Part shown: in pieces, positions 17,030-24,338 of the stretch | How the letters are laid out: the number at the start of each line of letters is the position of its first letter | Numbering within the stretch: position 1 is the first letter of the stretch | Assembly (NCBI GenBank): GCA_942492375.1 | Contig: CALOEL010000002.1 | Location: 393,131-457,130 of the forward strand | Length of the DNA stretch: 64,000 bases | From: JAHEAO01 sp942492375 | GTDB taxonomy: Bacteria; Pseudomonadota; Alphaproteobacteria; Rhodobacterales; Rhodobacteraceae | Direction: 5' to 3' | Notes under the pieces: model-generated | Seen by the model: only the letters and a program-made list of their open reading frames with translations | What the model was told of the DNA's origin: nothing | The model's database searches: none | Translations under genes and position numbers: made by a program

Positions 17030-17986
17030 GTGAATCCGGTCGTGAAACTGGTTGCCCAGCGCGTAGCGCTGGGCGTCCTCCTGCTTATCGCGGCCTCGAT
17101 CCTGATCTTCGTCGGAACGCTGGTGCTGCCCGGCGACGTGGCGCAATCGATCCTCGGGCAGTCGGCAACCCCTCAGTCGGTCGCGAACCTGCGCGAAGAG
17201 ATGGGGTTGAACGAACCTGCCTGGAAAAGATACTTCGAATGGCTGTTTGCTGCGCTGCAGGGCGACCTTGGCACCTCGCTGTCGAACGGACGTGACATCG
17301 CGACCCAGATCGGCAGCCGACTCGGCAATACGCTGTTCCTCGCCTTCTGGGCGGCCGCGGTGGCCGTGCCTCTGGCGATCTTGCTTGGGCTGCTTGCCGT
17401 GCGCTTTCGCAACCGTTGGCCCGATAGGTTGATCTCGGGCCTGACGCTGGCTTCGATTTCGTTGCCGGAATTTTTCACGGGTTATGTGCTGATCTATTTC
17501 TTCGCCGTTCGGAACAGCTGGTTTCCGTCGGTCGCGACCGTTTATGACGGCATGTCGTTCTGGCAAAAGCTCGATGCCATCGCGCTGCCAGTCGCAGTGC
17601 TGACAATGGTCATCCTCGCTCACATGATGCGTATGACCCGGGCCGCGATCCTGAACGTGATGCAATCGGCCTATATCGAGACCGCCGAACTCAAGGGTCT
17701 GTCGCAGTTCAAGGTGATCTTCCGCCATGCCTTTCCGAACTCGATTGCACCTATCGTAAACGTGGTCATGCTGAACCTCGCCTATCTCGTCGTCGGCGTC
17801 GTCGTTGTCGAGGTGATCTTTGTCTACCCGGGCATGGGACAATACCTTGTCGATCACGTTTCGAAACGCGACGTGCCGGTGGTGCAGGCCTGCGGGGTCG
17901 TGTTCGCCGCGGTCTATATCGGGCTCAACCTCGTCGCGGATATCGTTTCGATCATCTCCAATCCCCGGTTGAGGCATCCGAAATGA
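17030..17986 (+). CDS. ABC transporter permease, DppB-like
   Basis: This inner-membrane permease has about six transmembrane segments, the first at VALGVLLLIAASILIFVGT. The cytoplasmic ATPase-coupling loop reads ETAELKGLSQFKVIFRHAFP, the EAA motif of the DppB family. The start is a choice between GTG 17030, just after the stop of the binding-protein gene, and GTG 17012, which overlaps it; neither has a strong ribosome binding site. The stop overlaps the next permease gene by ATGA. Confidence 0.88.
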   Translation: MNPVVKLVAQRVALGVLLLIAASILIFVGTLVLPGDVAQSILGQSATPQSVANLREEMGLNEPAWKRYFEWLFAALQGDLGTSLSNGRDIATQIGSRLGNTLFLAFWAAAVAVPLAILLGLLAVRFRNRWPDRLISGLTLASISLPEFFTGYVLIYFFAVRNSWFPSVATVYDGMSFWQKLDAIALPVAVLTMVILAHMMRMTRAAILNVMQSAYIETAELKGLSQFKVIFRHAFPNSIAPIVNVVMLNLAYLVVGVVVVEVIFVYPGMGQYLVDHVSKRDVPVVQACGVVFAAVYIGLNLVADIVSIISNPRLRHPK

Positions 17987-18798
17987 GGATCCCCCTTACA
18001 GCCCTCATCGGACTCGTGCTGACCTCGGCGTTCTTCCTCATGGCGATATTCGCGCCGCTGATCGCGCCCTATGGCATGGCCGCAATAGTCGGCGACGTAT
18101 GGGAGCCACGTTCGGCCGAGCACTGGCTGGGCACCGACAATATCGGTCGCGATCTGCTGTCGCGTATGATCTATGGCGGCCAGATCACGATCCTTATCGC
18201 GACGCTCGCAACCGCGCTGTCGTTCAGCCTCGGTTCCCTGCTAGGCTTTACCGCCGCGGTGATCGGCGGCTGGGCTGACCAGTTCATGTCGCGCTCGGTC
18301 GATCTTCTGATGTCGATCCCGACGCTCATCTTTGCCTTGGTGGTGTTGTCGGTGATGCCGGTCAACACCCTTATTCTGATCCTGGTGATGGGGATCCTCG
18401 ATTCGACGCGGGTCTACCGATTGTCGCGCGCCGTGGCGGTCGACATCAACGTGCAGGATTTCGTCGAGGCGGCGAAGCTGCGCGGCGAGAAACGCGGCTG
18501 GATCATCTTCCGCGAAATCCTGCCCAACGCGCTGTCGCCGCTGGTGGCAGAGCTTGGCCTGCGTTTCATCTTCGCGGTGCTCTTCCTGTCCACGCTTTCT
18601 TTCCTTGGCCTCGGGGTGCAGCCGCCTGCTTCGGATTGGGGCGGTATGGTGAAAGAGAACAAGGACGGGATTGTGTTCGGTATCGGTGCCGCCCTGATCC
18701 CCGCCGCCGCCATCGCGGCGCTGGCAATCTCGGTCAATCTCGTCGCCGACTGGATTTTGAACCGCACATCCGACCTGAAGGGGGGACGCGGTGGCTGA
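17983..18798 (+). CDS. ABC transporter permease, DppC-like
   Basis: The 271-residue second permease starts with a hydrophobic segment (LTALIGLVLTSAFFLMAIFA) and contains the DppC-type stretch HWLGTDNIGRDLLSRMIYGG, followed by four to five further membrane segments. Its coupling loop is VEAAKLRGEKRGWIIFREIL. It overlaps the DppB-like gene by four bases and the ATPase gene by eight, so the transporter is a tightly coupled unit. Confidence 0.9.
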   Translation: MRIPLTALIGLVLTSAFFLMAIFAPLIAPYGMAAIVGDVWEPRSAEHWLGTDNIGRDLLSRMIYGGQITILIATLATALSFSLGSLLGFTAAVIGGWADQFMSRSVDLLMSIPTLIFALVVLSVMPVNTLILILVMGILDSTRVYRLSRAVAVDINVQDFVEAAKLRGEKRGWIIFREILPNALSPLVAELGLRFIFAVLFLSTLSFLGLGVQPPASDWGGMVKENKDGIVFGIGAALIPAAAIAALAISVNLVADWILNRTSDLKGGRGG

Positions 18799-20425
18799 CA
18801 TGCTTCTAGATATCCGCAACCTTCGCATCGAAGCGACGGTGTATCCTCCCGGCGAGCCCGCGCAGGACATCGTCATTGTGGACGACGTTTCCCTGACGCT
18901 GGAAAAGGGCAAGGTTCTGGGTCTGATCGGCGAATCCGGCGCTGGAAAATCCACGATTGGCCTTTCTGCGATGGGCTATGGACGCGGCGGTGTCCGGATT
19001 GCCGGCGGCGAGGTCTGGCTGAATGGCCGCGACATCCTGAAGGGCGGAATGCGCCGCCTCCGCCGGCTGCGTGGCAAGGAAGTCACCTATGTCGCGCAGT
19101 CCGCCGCCGCTGCGTTCAATCCGGCCAAACGGCTGATGGAGCAGATTGTCGAGGCGGCGCTGGAACATGGGGTGGTCGGACAGAAAGAGGCCGAACGCCG
19201 CGCCGTCGATCTCTTCACCCGGCTCGGGCTGCCCGATCCAAAGGGTTTCGGCCGCCGCTATCCGCACCAGGTGTCGGGTGGACAGCTACAGCGCGCGATG
19301 ACGGTGATGGCGCTGGTGCCGGAACCCGATCTCATCATCTTCGACGAGCCGACAACCGCGCTCGATGTGACCACGCAGATCGACGTGCTGGCGGCGATCA
19401 AGAAGGCGATCACGGATACCGGGGTCGCAGCGCTTTACATCACCCACGATCTCGCCGTCGTGGCCCAGGTCTCGGACGAAATCCTGGTGCTGCGCCACGG
19501 AAAGAAAGTGGAGCGCAACACCGCCGAGGCGATCATCAACGACCCGCAAGAGGATTACACGCGGGCGCTCGTATCGGTCAGGTCCATCGAGCATGCCGAA
19601 AAGAAACCGACCAAGAACCCCGTGCTCGTGGCGCGCAACATCTCGGCGGCCTACGGCAACAAGGTGCAGGTTCTCAAGGATGTTTCTGTCGAGGTCCATC
19701 CGGGGCAAACTCTCGCGGTCGTGGGTGAAAGCGGCTCGGGAAAATCGACGCTTGCACGCGTTCTGACCGGTCTTCTGCCACCTTCCGAGGGCAGTGTCAC
19801 TTTCGCGGGTCGTAGCCTGACAAGGGCACTAGGCGACCGAAGCCGCGAGGATTTGCGGCAGTTGCAGATGATCTACCAGATGGCGGATACCGCGATGAAC
19901 CCGCGGCAGACTGTCGAAACGATCATCGGCCGACCGCTGGATTTCTACTTTCGCCTCAAGGGCGCAAAACGGCGAGAGCGCGTCGTCGAGCTGTTGGAAG
20001 AGATCGAGCTTGGCCCGGAATTCATGGATCGCTACCCGGCAGAGCTTTCGGGCGGCCAGAAACAGCGCGTCTGCATCGCGCGCGCTTTGGCGGCCAAACC
20101 GAAGCTGATCATCTGCGACGAGGTCACCTCGGCGCTCGACCCGCTGGTGGCCGATGGGATCCTGAAGCTCCTGCTACGGCTTCAGAAGATCGAGGATGTC
20201 GCCTATCTCTTCATCACCCACGACCTTGCGACGGTGAAGGCCATCGCCGATTCGATCGCGGTGATGTATCAGGGCCGGCTGGTGCGCTATGGGCCAAAGA
20301 GCGAAGTTCTGTCGCCGCCCTTCGATGACTATACCGATCTTCTTCTGGCCTCGGTTCCGGACATGCGGATCGGCTGGCTCGAGGAAGTGCTGGAGCATCG
20401 CCGGATGGAGAGTGCCGGGCATTGA
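18791..20425 (+). CDS. ABC transporter ATP-binding protein, two fused ATPase domains (DppD-DppF type)
   Basis: Two complete ABC ATPase domains are joined in one 544-residue protein. The first has Walker A GESGAGKST (near 46-54), signature VSGGQLQR and Walker B LIIFDEPTTALD; the second has Walker A GESGSGKST (near 313-321), signature LSGGQKQR and LIICDEVTSALD. This fusion is usual for dipeptide-type importers in alphaproteobacteria and means one gene supplies the energy module for both permeases. The start overlaps the upstream permease gene by eight bases. Confidence 0.9.
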   Translation: MADMLLDIRNLRIEATVYPPGEPAQDIVIVDDVSLTLEKGKVLGLIGESGAGKSTIGLSAMGYGRGGVRIAGGEVWLNGRDILKGGMRRLRRLRGKEVTYVAQSAAAAFNPAKRLMEQIVEAALEHGVVGQKEAERRAVDLFTRLGLPDPKGFGRRYPHQVSGGQLQRAMTVMALVPEPDLIIFDEPTTALDVTTQIDVLAAIKKAITDTGVAALYITHDLAVVAQVSDEILVLRHGKKVERNTAEAIINDPQEDYTRALVSVRSIEHAEKKPTKNPVLVARNISAAYGNKVQVLKDVSVEVHPGQTLAVVGESGSGKSTLARVLTGLLPPSEGSVTFAGRSLTRALGDRSREDLRQLQMIYQMADTAMNPRQTVETIIGRPLDFYFRLKGAKRRERVVELLEEIELGPEFMDRYPAELSGGQKQRVCIARALAAKPKLIICDEVTSALDPLVADGILKLLLRLQKIEDVAYLFITHDLATVKAIADSIAVMYQGRLVRYGPKSEVLSPPFDDYTDLLLASVPDMRIGWLEEVLEHRRMESAGH

Positions 20426-20429
20426 ATGG

Positions 20430-20471
20430 ATGATCTTTCGGCGAAAGATCATGCCTCCGGCGGGGATATTT
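20430..20471. repeat. Hairpin plus GCCTCCGGCGGGGATATTT repeat
   Basis: A perfect 10-bp stem ATGATCTTTC-GGC-GAAAGATCAT (20430-20452) is followed directly by GCCTCCGGCGGGGATATTT, a relative of the inverted repeat pair near 5767-5855. It lies between the ATPase gene and the phosphodiesterase gene in the same operon. It may reduce read-through or protect the upstream message. Confidence 0.65.
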
Positions 20472-20499
20472 TCGAGACAATGAAGGTGGGACGCGAGGG

Positions 20500-21339
20500 A
20501 TGAAGAACAGGGTCCTGCTGATCATTCTGGACGGTCAGCCTTGGCGGACGGCCCGGCGGCTGAACGGAAACCTTGAAGGCTGGGTCGCCTCTGGCGAAGC
20601 GCGGGTCTGGCGGATGCGGTCGGTGCTGCCATCGATCTCGGCCAGCTGCTACGCATCGATCCATACCGGGGTCACACCGCAGGTGCACGGCGTCTGGTCG
20701 AACGAAACACTGTTTCGCGTGGACTGCCCCGACATCTTCGGACAGGTCCGGAAAGCCGGAGGCAGGACCGGAGCTGTAACGCACAGCTTCTGGTCGATTT
20801 TCTTCAATCGTGCGCCCTGGGATTCCGTCCGCGACATCGAATACGACGATCCGGACGGCCCGATCAGCCACGGACGGTTCCATACGATGACTGGCTACAG
20901 CGCGATGAACCAGATGACACCTTGTGACGCCGATCTGTTCGCCACTCTGACCACACTGACCGAGCGCTTCGCGATCGACTATGGCATCCTGCATACCTGC
21001 ACGCTCGACAGCATGGGGCACCGCTTTGGGCAGGATTGCATCGAGATGGACCATGCCTGCGCCCTGATCGACGGAATGCTGGCGCAGTTCATCCCGCGCT
21101 GGCGGGCGGCGGGGTACGAGGTGGCGGTGACGGCGGACCACGGGCAGAGCGACCGTGGCCATCACGGCGGTCGCGGCGACGATCAGCAGGATGTCGCCTT
21201 TTACTGGTTCGGGAGCGGCGACGGGCCCGCGCCAGATGAGATCCTAGACCAGCTTGCGCTGGCACCGACGCTTCTGGGTCGCATGGGGGCCGAGGTGCCT
21301 GATACGATGCAAGCTGCCCCGTTCCTTTCGCCCGCCTAG
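20500..21339 (+). CDS. Alkaline phosphatase superfamily protein (type I phosphodiesterase/nucleotide pyrophosphatase)
   Basis: The 279-residue enzyme shows the metal-site pattern of the NPP/phosphodiesterase branch: LLIILDGQ (D11) at the start, the nucleophile region PSISASCYASIHTG where a serine stands at the usual Thr/Ser position, CTLDSMGHRFG (D-x-x-G-H) and VTADHGQSDRGHHGG. It has no signal peptide, so it works in the cytoplasm. As last gene of the bet-ABC operon it might hydrolyse an imported phosphodiester or phosphomonoester of choline; the sequence alone does not show this. AGGG lies about four bases before the ATG. Confidence 0.8.
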   Translation: MKNRVLLIILDGQPWRTARRLNGNLEGWVASGEARVWRMRSVLPSISASCYASIHTGVTPQVHGVWSNETLFRVDCPDIFGQVRKAGGRTGAVTHSFWSIFFNRAPWDSVRDIEYDDPDGPISHGRFHTMTGYSAMNQMTPCDADLFATLTTLTERFAIDYGILHTCTLDSMGHRFGQDCIEMDHACALIDGMLAQFIPRWRAAGYEVAVTADHGQSDRGHHGGRGDDQQDVAFYWFGSGDGPAPDEILDQLALAPTLLGRMGAEVPDTMQAAPFLSPA

Positions 21340-23312
21340 AGCAGATCGCGGGGGACAGATCGTTCAAAGTCTTTCTCGACGACCTTGTCATCGCCCTCCC
21401 AGGCCTCGATACGTGCCGTGAGGTGGAAATTTTCCGCGTCCGACCACATCTCCGAGAAAGTTTCGGTCCGCACCTGCCAATCGCCTCGTCCGCGCGTATC
21501 CGTCCAGTGGGTGCGGCCGCGAGCGGATAGGGGATCATCTGGATGGATGTCCCACCATTCCCGCGCCACCGAGCCAATCTCCAGCCCTGTCGAGAGGTCC
21601 AGCACCTTGCCGAAATCGTCAAGGATCTGCAGGCGGGTGATGCCGGTCTGATGATCGAGGACGGTTTCCCGTAGATGCTCGGCGGGACGCAATTCCTGTG
21701 TCTGCCAGGTCTCCGCCATTTCCGGTTCGGCGAAGCTCACAGTGCCAAGTTCTTTTGCAAGAGGCAGCGTAATGCTGCCGCCCGAGAGCCTCAGCCGCGT
21801 CGGTCTGGGTGCAGGCCATATCAGCGGCCAATAGGCGTTTGACAGCGAAAGCCGCAGACGGTGGCCCGCAGGCATGCGATAGGCGATCTGGTCGAGCCGC
21901 AGGGAAATCGTCACTTTCTTGCCGCCGGGAAACGTCTCGGGGCTTTGAGAACCGTTGCGGTGGGCAAGATTCAGCACACCATAGGTGATCCGCGCAACAC
22001 TGCCGTCCGGACGCACATCGTTCAGCCTCACGGCGATCTGGGCCACCGGCGCATCGCTGGACAGGGTCAGGGTCACCTCGGGGGCACCAACGATCTGCAT
22101 GTCCTCGTGCAGGGTCGCGCTGTCAAAGCAGCTAGAGACCGCATCGTCGCGCCGTTGGTCGCCGGGCAGTTCCGGCCCGAGCCAGATCGCACAATACTCG
22201 CCCGCGTCCATACCGGTATCGGCAGGGCTGTCGACCAGCGCGTCAACAGGCCCGGGCACATCGGCCAAAGCGTGACCGTGGAGATACACAAGCTTCGTCG
22301 GCGCGGCGCGGAAGTCCTGCGCGATCCACCGCCCCCCACGAACGGTATACGAGCGTTTCGGCACCTCGCTGTCGAGCAGGAAGACCCGCAGGTCGGGATC
22401 AGCTTCGACTCCGGTCTGCAGGTCCTTCAGCCAGCGGTCCCACCAGCGCAGGGCCTCCTGAAGGAAGCCGATGCGCGGCTCGGGAACGGCGAAATGGGGA
22501 TATTTGTGCACCCAGGGGCCGACGATCCCTTTGACCGGGGCCTGCACGTTCTCGACCAGTGCCTGAACCGCGTTCTTGTAGCCGTCACCCCATCCGCCGA
22601 CCGCAAGCACCGGTGTCTTGATCGCCGTGTAATCCTCGCAGACCGATCCGTGTTTCCAATATGCATCGCGGTGCTGGTGCGAAAGCCAGAGCGCTGCCAG
22701 ATGCGGTTCGGCCCGCAGCCTTTCCAGCCACATTTCGCGCCAGCCTTCGCCGACGATCTCGGGGTCCGGGGGACGCGAGGAATAGCTGAGCATTGTGGCG
22801 GACCATCCGAGGTTCTCGTTCAGGAGGCAGCCGCCCTTGTAGTGGATGTCATCGGCGAACCGGTCGACAGTGGAGCAGAGCGTGATGATGGCATTCAGAG
22901 CCGGCGGTTGACGCGCTGCGACCTGAAGCGAATTGAACCCGCCCCAGCTTATCCCCATCATCCCGACTTTCCCCGAACACCAGTCCTGCTTGGCGATCCA
23001 GTCGATCACCTCGTCCGCATCCGACAGTTCCTGCTCGGTATACTCATCCTCCATCAGCCCTTGGCTGTCTCCGTTACCGCGCATGTCAACGCGAAGGCAG
23101 GCATAGCCATGCGAGGCGAGGTAGGGGTGGGTCAGCGCATCCCGCGCGCAGGTCCCGTCGCGTTTGCGATAAGGCAGGTATTCGAGAATCGCCGGTATCG
23201 GATGTTTGTCGGCATCCTCGGGCATCCAGACCCGCGCGGACAGCCGACAGCCGTCCGAAAGAACGATGCCCATATCGCTGATTTCTCGAACGCTTTTCGG
23301 TCCCATGGCCAT
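21336..23312 (-). CDS. CocE/NonD family alpha/beta-hydrolase (X-Pro dipeptidyl-peptidase S15-like)
   Basis: The 658-residue protein has the CocE layout. An N-terminal alpha/beta-hydrolase domain carries GMMGISWGG with the nucleophile S122, an acid region near VGGWGDGYKNAV and a His region at GPWVHKYPHF. The C-terminal jelly-roll domain follows, containing RLNDVRPDGS and MPAGHRLRLSLSNAYWP. Members cleave esters or amides, for example cocaine esterase and glutaryl-7-ACA acylase. Its stop shares the palindrome CTAG with the stop of the convergent phosphodiesterase gene. It lies 47 bases downstream of the LysR gene on the same strand and may be co-transcribed. The substrate is unknown; a choline ester would fit the surroundings. 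Confidence 0.85.
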   Translation of the reverse strand: MAMGPKSVREISDMGIVLSDGCRLSARVWMPEDADKHPIPAILEYLPYRKRDGTCARDALTHPYLASHGYACLRVDMRGNGDSQGLMEDEYTEQELSDADEVIDWIAKQDWCSGKVGMMGISWGGFNSLQVAARQPPALNAIITLCSTVDRFADDIHYKGGCLLNENLGWSATMLSYSSRPPDPEIVGEGWREMWLERLRAEPHLAALWLSHQHRDAYWKHGSVCEDYTAIKTPVLAVGGWGDGYKNAVQALVENVQAPVKGIVGPWVHKYPHFAVPEPRIGFLQEALRWWDRWLKDLQTGVEADPDLRVFLLDSEVPKRSYTVRGGRWIAQDFRAAPTKLVYLHGHALADVPGPVDALVDSPADTGMDAGEYCAIWLGPELPGDQRRDDAVSSCFDSATLHEDMQIVGAPEVTLTLSSDAPVAQIAVRLNDVRPDGSVARITYGVLNLAHRNGSQSPETFPGGKKVTISLRLDQIAYRMPAGHRLRLSLSNAYWPLIWPAPRPTRLRLSGGSITLPLAKELGTVSFAEPEMAETWQTQELRPAEHLRETVLDHQTGITRLQILDDFGKVLDLSTGLEIGSVAREWWDIHPDDPLSARGRTHWTDTRGRGDWQVRTETFSEMWSDAENFHLTARIEAWEGDDKVVEKDFERSVPRDLL

Positions 23313-23359
23313 GACGCGACTCTCCCCTTCACTGGCGAGAGACTGCCAGCCTGCCAGGG

Positions 23360-24214
23360 TCAGGAAAAGCCGAATTCGCTACGGACGATGGCGAGAACCT
23401 TCCGCGTCGCCTGGGCATGGCGGTGCCGCTGGTGAACGGCGAGGTAGACGCTTTGAATGATCGGCTCGGCATCCCGGACGAAGCGGGCCTTGCCGGTTTC
23501 CACCAGTTCTCGCGCCGTTTCCGTCAAGACATAGGCCGACCCGCCCAATGTCAGCAAAAGCGCTACGACCGCCGTCGACTGGCCGCAGGCGACCGGAGCC
23601 GAACGACCGTGATCGGGGAGGAGCCTTTGGTGCGCCTGGTCGAAGGCGGGTGTGTAGTTGCCGTAGATGTACCGGTCGGGCGTGACCCCCGCCAGCCGAT
23701 CCGCCAAAGTGCTGACCATGCGGTAGGTAATATCGCCGACGCGCTCGTTATGCAGGTCCGGGAAATGCCGCGGCGCGAACATGATCCCGATGTCCAGCAC
23801 GCCCGAAAGCAGATCGGCGCTCATCTGGATCGAGTAATCGGGTTCGATGTAGAAGGACGTGTCGGGCATTGCCTTGCGGAAGGACTGGACCCACCGTCCG
23901 ACGGCGTTGGTGGCGATGTCCATCTGCACGCCGACCCGCAACGACCGCGCGAAATTGTCCGCGCTTTGCATCGATCTTTGCGCTTCGTTCCATTCCTGTT
24001 GCAGGCTGCGTGCATGATGGACGAAGCGTCCGCCCGCCGCGGTCAGCCGGGTTCCGGCCTTGCTGCGGGTGAACAGGCGCTTGCCAAGCGAGGTTTCCAG
24101 CGCCTGGACCCGGCCGGAAATCGTCGATTGCGTGACCCCCATGCGTTCTGCCGTGGCGTTAAAACTATTGCTCTCGATCAGGTCGAGAAACGTGAGAACC
24201 TGGTCAATGTTCAT
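23360..24214 (-). CDS. LysR-family transcriptional regulator
   Basis: From ATG 24214, preceded by GAAGG, the product has 285 residues. It begins MNIDQVLTFLDLIESNSF, followed by the winged helix-turn-helix AERMGVTQSTISGRVQALE and the linker helix SLGKRLFTRSKAGTRLT. The C-terminal co-inducer domain is of normal length (FYIEPDYS, LLSGVLDIGIMFAP). The open frame runs nine codons further upstream, but that start is less like the family. The gene is divergent from the demethylation operon, and a good LysR-type palindrome lies between them, so regulation of that operon is likely; the CocE gene behind it may also be under its control. Confidence 0.88.
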   Translation of the reverse strand: MNIDQVLTFLDLIESNSFNATAERMGVTQSTISGRVQALETSLGKRLFTRSKAGTRLTAAGGRFVHHARSLQQEWNEAQRSMQSADNFARSLRVGVQMDIATNAVGRWVQSFRKAMPDTSFYIEPDYSIQMSADLLSGVLDIGIMFAPRHFPDLHNERVGDITYRMVSTLADRLAGVTPDRYIYGNYTPAFDQAHQRLLPDHGRSAPVACGQSTAVVALLLTLGGSAYVLTETARELVETGKARFVRDAEPIIQSVYLAVHQRHRHAQATRKVLAIVRSEFGFS

Positions 24215-24240
24215 GATCGGGCCTTCGATAATCCAACACA

Positions 24241-24261
24241 TTAATCGGAATAACCGATCAA
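24241..24261. promoter_or_regulatory. Candidate LysR operator TTAATCGG-N5-CCGATCAA
   Basis: Arms of eight bases match at seven positions, and the inner palindrome ATCGG-N5-CCGAT contains the T-N11-A pattern typical of LysR-type sites. It lies 27 bases upstream of the regulator start and about 80 upstream of the flavoprotein gene, in the divergent promoter region. Confidence 0.5.
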
Positions 24262-24338
24262 TAAACCAAGGTCACGCGAATTGCATTTGCTGCAGTGCCG
24301 GGTAGGCTGCAACCCAGAAAATCCACCGGGAGAGCATC

